Source: Cacajao melanocephalus
Taxonomy: Eukaryota > Chordata > Mammalia > Primates > Pitheciidae
Assembly (NCBI GenBank): GCA_963573385.1
Contig: CAUYLG010065931.1
Span: 59,236-123,235, forward strand
Direction: 5' to 3'
DNA: 64,000 nucleotides
Under the pieces are notes generated by a model. The model worked only from the letters and a program-made list of their open reading frames with translations, had not been told where the DNA came from and searched no databases. Shown one piece after another: positions 58,290 to 64,000 of this stretch. The stretch's first letter is position 1; each line of letters opens with the position of its first letter. The translations under genes were made by a program, and so were the position numbers.

Positions 58290-59430
58290 GTCAAATATTA
58301 TATATATTTAAGGTGTACAGTGTGATGGTTAGATATACATTTTGTGACAATTATTGCAAATAAATTAATTAACCCATTCATCATCACCCATACTCTGCAT
58401 TAGATTCCCAGAATTTTTTCATCTTATGGAAACAGCTTCATTTGTCTGGGGAAATACCTGTGGTTCAGCATCATGTGCTGTGAAGATTAATGACGTGAAC
58501 TCACACACAGAGCAGATTAAGGAAAGTCTAATAGTAAGGAAAGAAGAGAACAGCTCCCCTACACAGAAGGAGAAGGGCCCCCTTGCAGCTGAGAGGTGTA
58601 GGTTTATTGGGAAGTTTGAAGAGAGGGTGTCTCATTTGCATAGGGCTCAGGAGATTGGTTTGACTAGGAGTGCTATTTACATAGTTTGCCAAAAGACTGG
58701 CTCTCACACCCTAATCTTTTATTATGCAAACGCAGCTTCTACCTGACTGCACCATGACACCTGCACACATGGCTTTACCTGGCAGGTGGCATAAAACCTG
58801 CCCATGTGGTGACAAAGAAAAGGGAGTGGGAATCACCATATTAGGTGGACCTGGCTTTTAGTACAGCTGCCTGCATTTACATATGCAAGCTTGCAGCTAA
58901 CCTATGCTTGCAGCTTGACTTTTCAGGCTGCATTTAAGTGTGTGTAGTGTGTGTTAAACAACTACAGAATACTAAATAAAAAGTTTGGCCAAAACCAAAA
59001 AAAAAAAAAAAAGGAAAGAAAAGAAATGGTTTGGGGGCTGCTTTTTATTAAAATAAAAAAACTTACCTAGGACTCTTTTACCCTTGCTAACTGCTAAAAT
59101 AATCTCTTAATAACTCCTGTATTACTATGTGTGAAAGTTTGTGCCTTATGATCACAATCTTCTCATATCCACATCCCCAGCCCGTGGGAACCATCATTCT
59201 ACTCTGTGTTTGAATAAGTTCTTTTTTAGATTCTAAATATAAATAAATTCATCCAGTGTTTGTCGTTCTATGTCTGGCTTATTTCACTTAGCATAATGTC
59301 CTTTAGGTTTATCCATATTGTCACAAATGGCAGGATTTTCTTCTTTTGTATGTCTTTTGTATGGCTGAATAACATTCTATTGTAGATATGCATTACATTT
59401 TCTTTATCCAGTCATTCTTTCAGACCATGT
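58290..59430 (-). repeat. Old LINE-1 3' end (antisense), split by a later insertion
   Basis: Left part: taaggtgtacagtgtgatgg ... ttagattcccagaattttttcatcttatg. Right part: gtgtgaaagtttgtgccttatg ... tggcttatttcacttagcataatgtcc ... ggctgaataacattctattg. Together they read as the reverse strand of an L1M-type 3' end. Confidence 0.75.
58430..59120 (+). mobile_element. Unassigned insertion inside the L1, possibly an ERV-like LTR
   Basis: About 690 bp of GC-richer sequence interrupts the L1. It has an AATAAA at about 58975 followed by a run of some 17 A (58997-59013), suggesting a retroposed element in + orientation or an LTR with A-rich tail. I cannot name it. Confidence 0.45.
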
Positions 59431-59530
59431 ATTTTGTGAAACACACCTCATTTTCATTTTGTGGTTTCCTCATGACTAAATTAAAACTATTTATTTTTGG
59501 AAGGATATCATAGCAGTGATGTAGTAAAAA

Positions 59531-59845
59531 CAGATGATTCTCTACATATGATAATGTTACATCTTGATAAACCCATTGTAAGTTGAAAATATCGTAAGTC
59601 AAAAATGCACTTAATAAACCTAACCTACTGAACATCATACCTGATACCTTAAACAGGCTCAGAACACCTACATTTGGGCAAAATCATCGATCACAAGACT
59701 ATTTTATGTCAAGATGCTGCATAGTTCATATAATTTATTAAATAGTATTCTTAAGTATGGTTTCTTCTGAATGTGTGTCAGTTTTGCACTCTTATAAAGT
59801 CAAAAAATTGTTAAGCTGAACCACCTTAAGTTGGGGATTGTCTGT
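59531..59845 (+). mobile_element. Non-autonomous Tigger-type DNA transposon (MER44-like)
   Basis: It begins cagatgattctctacatatg and ends cttaagttggggattgtctg, which are imperfect terminal inverted repeats. Inside it are motifs ataaacccattgtaagttgaaaatatcgtaag and cacctacatttgggcaaaatcatc. No transposase frame is present. Confidence 0.75.
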
Positions 59846-60647
59846 ACGCTTTCACTGCATCACACCAGTAAGAACATACTGTCAACTCATCCCATTACTG
59901 CTGATACCTTCGATATTTGGTTAACATGTGTCTCCCAGTTTTCTCACCATAAGATCATTATTTTTCCACTTGTAACTAATAAACTTATTTTACAGAGTTT
60001 ATTAATTACAAATGGAAAAATACCATGTAAGTATTTAAGACCATGTAAATATTCTAATTCTCATCACACTTTTACCCACAAGTTTTAGAACTTATTGGTG
60101 ATTCATGCTTTGCTAAATTAATTATATGATTGTTATTAAAAGATAAGTTTTTAATTTCATTATTCCTTCTACATTTATTAACTGAGTGAAAGGAATAGAT
60201 TCTCCTTACATCTAAGTTATTTCTTTACATATGTATCTGTTCATTTATATCACAACCATCTCATGGGTTTTTATTGTATTCAATAAGTAGCAATCTATTA
60301 TCATTACTTTATGCTCAAAATTTTTCCTCATTTGACCAGCAGAAGGCCCTCTGATGTGGCTTCTGTGTGGTACTGACATTGCTCCACTAGTCTTTAAGCA
60401 TTTTCTTATTTTTTGGTACAAGGTATCTGAGATTCATCTGAAAGATTTCAATCTAGTCTAAAGTATGCAATTTTTGGAAAGATTCCAGGTTTCTTGTATT
60501 ATAGAATGGTATTTAGGAAACTAAGAACTAGGTGCTAGGTGTGCTCATTACTACTGGAGTGTCCTCAAGACTGGTTACCCTCTTTAAGAGACTGAATCGC
60601 GAAACATACCCACACACAAACCCATCTATTTTTTTATGCTTATGAAC
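59846..60647. other. AT-rich intergenic sequence
   Basis: No gene or clear repeat recognised. Confidence 0.4.
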
Positions 60648-61018
60648 TGCTATATACTGAATTGTGTCACCTCCAAAATTCATATGTTGAAGCCCTAACC
60701 CCCACCTCGATGGTATTGGAAGACTGGGTCTTTGGAGGGTAATTAGGTTTAGATGAGGTCATGAGGGTAGGAAACCCATGATACAATTAGTGCTTTTATA
60801 AGAACAGAGCTCTCTCTCTCTCTTCCCCTCCACCCTGTATATGAAGACACAGAGAGAAGTTGGCTGTCTATAAGCCAGGAAGGGAGCCCTCACCAACAAC
60901 GTGCCATGCTAGGACCCCCGTCTCAGACTTCCAGTTTCCAGAACTGTGAGAAACAGGCTTTGTTGTTTAAGCCACCTAGTCTATGTCATTTTGTTATGGC
61001 AGCCTGAATTAAGACATG
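60648..61018 (+). repeat. MLT1-type MaLR LTR
   Basis: Ordered motifs: tatactgaattgtgtcacctcc, catatgttgaagccctaaccccc, aattaggtttagatgaggtcat, gcttttataagaacagagctctc, gccaggaagggagccctcacc, gttgtttaagccacctagtc. Close to the MLT1A type. Confidence 0.85.
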
Positions 61019-61625
61019 AATGAATCATCCATATTAAAATTCTAAATTTTTACTGATCCCTCCATTTCTAATATAATACTATAGTATTCACTTTAGCTTT
61101 CCACCTTTCCATATTGGTAACTCCCTCCTTCCCTCTCCTTTGGCACACTAATGGCTTGAATATTAGACTTTTTGATATTTTCCCATAGGTTCCTCAGTCT
61201 CTGTTAATTTTTCTGTTTTATCTCCCTGTTGTTTTACCAGGTCTCTTTAGTATCTTTTTTTTTTTGCTATCATTTTGCCATTGAGCAACTATGCAGAATT
61301 TTAAAATTCACTGTATTACAATTTTCAGTTCTTATATTTGTGTTTTTTATAGCTATAATTTCTCTTTTTTTTTTGACAATGTTCGAAAACTACCTTAATA
61401 AAAACTAGGAGCATCCAAAGTAAAAGATAAGTTTCACGGTCCTTTTGAAAAAAAGTATTTTGCATTACTTGAAAACTTAAGTATTATTTTATAGGAGAAA
61501 TTTAAGTCAATGTCCTAATTTACTAAGACTTTATATATCTAATAGATGTCAATATTGATCACATTTATATATGCAGAGGAAAAATTTACAAATGTCAATT
61601 TTAATGTTATCTTCAGAGTAACAGT
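61019..61625. other. AT-rich intergenic sequence
   Basis: Nothing recognised. Confidence 0.4.
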
Positions 61626-61960
61626 TTATCAAGTTAGGGCAGGTTAACTTGCTATAACAAAGAAATCCCAAGATATGTAATGGCTCAATAACAACAGAAT
61701 GAGATTTCTTATCTGTGTAATTGTCCTGGCCAATGGGATACAGGTGTTTGTTCTCCAGGAGGTGGCTTCAGAACCTAGGCTCTTCCATATTGTGGCTCTA
61801 AATTCAGGTCTCATTGTCTTCAACCATAAGGCAAAAGTGGAAAAAGGAGATGCAGGGTATATATTTATTTCTGTAAAGTCACTTCCACTCTTAAGTCATC
61901 AGCTAAATTCAGTCTCGTAGTCACATCTAACTGTAAGGAAGGCTGGGAAATGTAGTCTAA
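61626..61960. repeat. Unassigned old interspersed repeat
   Basis: ggttaacttgctataacaaagaaatccc, gtaatggctcaataacaacag and ggctcttccatattgtggctc are wording typical of an old mammalian LTR-class repeat. Family not named. Confidence 0.45.
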
Positions 61961-62999
61961 CTGTGCCATGAAGGAGAGGAAAATGAACTATGAATTATGT
62001 CCATTAATACTATTTCTTTGTTGGAAAGTTTTATTTTTCCATTCTTTCTAACAATGATCATCCTTACAACTTGGAAAGTAGTTATGGTAGCTTCTTTATT
62101 TGTTTTTATTTCTTAACCAGCTCACTTTATCAGATAGGATGGCTTCTTTAAAGTCTTTGTTTCATAAATTTAGCAGTTGTGTCATCTCAGGTTTTGCATC
62201 TGCTGAATATTAGATTTTGCTTATTCATTGTATAATGAGTAATTTGGGATGTCCTGGATATTTTGAATAACATGCCATGAGACCTTGGGTCCTTTAAAAA
62301 CTCTTCTGGAGAATACGGATTTGGGTTTGTTTTAGCAAATTGCCAATCTGGAGGAGACAGTGTCCTGAGCCCTGACCTATCAGTATTGGTGGTGGTAAGG
62401 AGGGTATATTGGTAAACTGGTGTCAAAGGACTTACTAGCTTAGAGAAGGCAGGACAGCCCCACCCATAAGTGATTCTCTCTAAGACCTGAACTTTCACCT
62501 CTCTGTGCTGAATAGCTCAATCTAGAAAGAATCAGACTAATCCAGCCTGAGTCAGGGCCCCTCCATCTAGGCATGTGTATCAGGAATTGGGATGTCATCT
62601 CCATAGCCTTCTCCATGAATGTAAAAGTGGATGCTCTGAGAAGGGCCAGCCACCGTGACGTATATGTTCACAAAATCTCTTCCCCTGGCTGTGTTGCTTT
62701 GTTTTGCCTCTCTTTCCTGTCTTCCCATTGCCTGCCATGCCACTACATCTGCATTAATCTTTTCTGACCGAATTTTCTAAAATGTCTTATAAACTCAGGA
62801 CAGTTATCAACAGGCTTTACCCGTCTTTGCACCGATTTTTGTCAATTTCATCTGTGTAGCAAATCTACTCATAAACAATGACTTTGAAATGACAGGCAGC
62901 ATCTCCTGCAACAAACGTTTTTCAAATTAACCCTTCAATCGTAAATTTTTACATAAAGTAAAGGCACCCATTTGCTACATACAGTCGGTACGTTTTTAT
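61961..62999. other. Intergenic sequence
   Basis: No gene or clear repeat recognised. Confidence 0.4.
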
Positions 63000-63112
63000 T
63001 TGTTTTTTGAGAAAGTGTCTCACCATGCAGCCCAGGCTGGAGTGCAATGGCAATTCACCTGCGCGTTCATACCTCATTGCAGCCTCGAATTCCCAGGCTC
63101 AAGCGATCTTCA
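63000..63112 (-). repeat. Alu left-monomer fragment
   Basis: Reverse: gttttttgagaaagtgtctcacc to ccaggctcaagcgatc, with an insertion at cacctgcgcgttcatacc, then cut off. Confidence 0.8.
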
Positions 63113-63129
63113 GTTCGGCAAGTTTTGAC

Positions 63130-63720
63130 AAACGCAGACACCGACTTCGATTAAGTAAGATAGAACTGTTTCCATCATCCAAAAGGAAGGCTGGTGTCGC
63201 CTGAGTGGCGGCGGCTTGGAGAAGCATGAGGGACCTGCTTGATGAGGGCTCCGCAGGTCCAGGGCTGGGCCTCACCCTTGCCCTTGCCCCTTGGCGCATT
63301 TTCTTTGCGCCTTTTGCTGGCGCGCTCTTTCTATGTCACCCGTCCAATGGTGCGTCACAAGCATGCGACAGACAGTGCGTGCTGGCCTGGGAGGAGGAGA
63401 GGGTAGCTGGAATACCTCTGCGAGTTTCCTTCAGGACCCCAAGACCACGGAATGCGCCAACTGCTCTTCATGGGTGACTTCACCAGCAAACTGGGCCCCT
63501 GCCGCACCTCCTCCCTGCTCGCTGTGTTCCGCCATCTGGCCCGCATCAGCCCGCTGCCCTCAGCCGAGCCTGTCCTCCGCCCGTTCACCAACCGCTAAAC
63601 GTTCTAGGTTTGGCTTCACCCCTGAGAGCAGTGTCTCATGCAGCGAGCTCAGTGCTTCTCTCCAGGGAGCCTTTCTTTGGTGTCCGGGCGCCTCTCTGTT
63701 GGCAACGAGATGATTTGCCA
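63130..63720. other. GC-rich, gene-like segment of unknown origin, possibly a processed pseudogene
   Basis: A 590 bp block has many CpG dinucleotides and codon-like composition. It has open frames of 90-140 codons on the plus strand, but none is open throughout. One frame reads RQLLFMGDFTSKLGPCRTSS and ends RPFTNR before a TAA at about 63596. It begins and ends abruptly between Alu pieces in otherwise AT-rich DNA. I do not recognise the parent gene. A decayed retrocopy of a GC-rich mRNA is the simplest guess; an edge of a CpG-island gene is the alternative. Confidence 0.35.
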
Positions 63721-63739
63721 CTCAGAAACAGTCAAAATT

Positions 63740-64000
63740 GGCTGGGTGCGCTGGCTCACGCCTGTACTCCCAGCACTTTGGGAGGCCGAGGCTGCCGGAT
63801 CTCGAGGTCAGGAATCCGAGACCACCCTGATCAACGTGGTGAGACCCCGTCTTTACTGAAAATACAAAAATTAGCCGGGCGTGGTGGCGCACGCCTGTAA
63901 GCCCAGCTACGTGGGGGGAGGCTGAGGCAGGAGAATTGCTTGAACCCGAGAGTCAAAAGTTACAATAAGCTGAGAACTTGCCCTTGCACTCCAGCCTGTG
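63740..64000 (+). repeat. Alu, running off the window end
   Basis: Forward Alu beginning ggctgggtgcgctggctcacg, with the poly(A) tail beyond the window. Confidence 0.95.

Overview
This is primate nuclear DNA. The evidence is dense Alu elements on both strands, LINE-1, MIR, MaLR and Tigger repeats, multi-exon genes with GT/AG introns, and a CpG-island promoter. Recognisable human-orthologous genes point to the region equivalent to human 6p21.31. Several residues of the SMIM29 protein, and the spacing between NUDT3 and SMIM29, seem to differ from what I remember of human. I therefore lean towards a non-human primate, but the sequence alone does not settle the species.

Region A (1-27.9 kb) is GC-richer, Alu-rich and gene-bearing. 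It holds an Alu-filled intron and the last coding exon of NUDT3 (2876-3054, + strand). A very long 3'UTR follows, probably ending near 11.35 kb. From 11.35 to 22.9 kb is an Alu-rich intergenic stretch containing a full-length retroposed U4 snRNA pseudogene (13715-13858). A CpG-island promoter with two inverted CCAAT boxes (about 23.0-23.4 kb) precedes the complete SMIM29 gene (+ strand, four coding exons, 102 residues, poly(A) signal at 25957). Immediately tail-to-tail with SMIM29 lies an HMGA1 sequence on the minus strand (about 27.9-26.14 kb). It is intronless, frameshifted and has lost its stop codon, so it is a processed pseudogene.

Region B (27.9-63.0 kb) is AT-rich, LINE-1-rich and without recognisable genes. 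It contains L1 3' ends in both orientations, an L1 split by an Alu, MST/THE1 and MLT1 LTRs, several solitary ERV-like LTRs, two Tigger-type DNA transposon remnants and many (TG)n microsatellites. Region C (63.1-63.7 kb) is an abrupt, short GC-rich segment that looks gene-derived but that I cannot identify. It is followed by an Alu running off the window end.

The main oddity is at 26.1-27.9 kb. The 3' side of the HMGA1 copy has the flank expected of the genuine HMGA1 gene (SMIM29 about 165 bp away, no poly(A) tail). Its 5' side is a spliced retrocopy that runs straight into AT-rich gene-desert DNA. That is what one would expect from a chimeric join, by mis-assembly or a real recombination between HMGA1 and one of its processed pseudogenes. 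No new protein system, CRISPR array or operon-like system is present.
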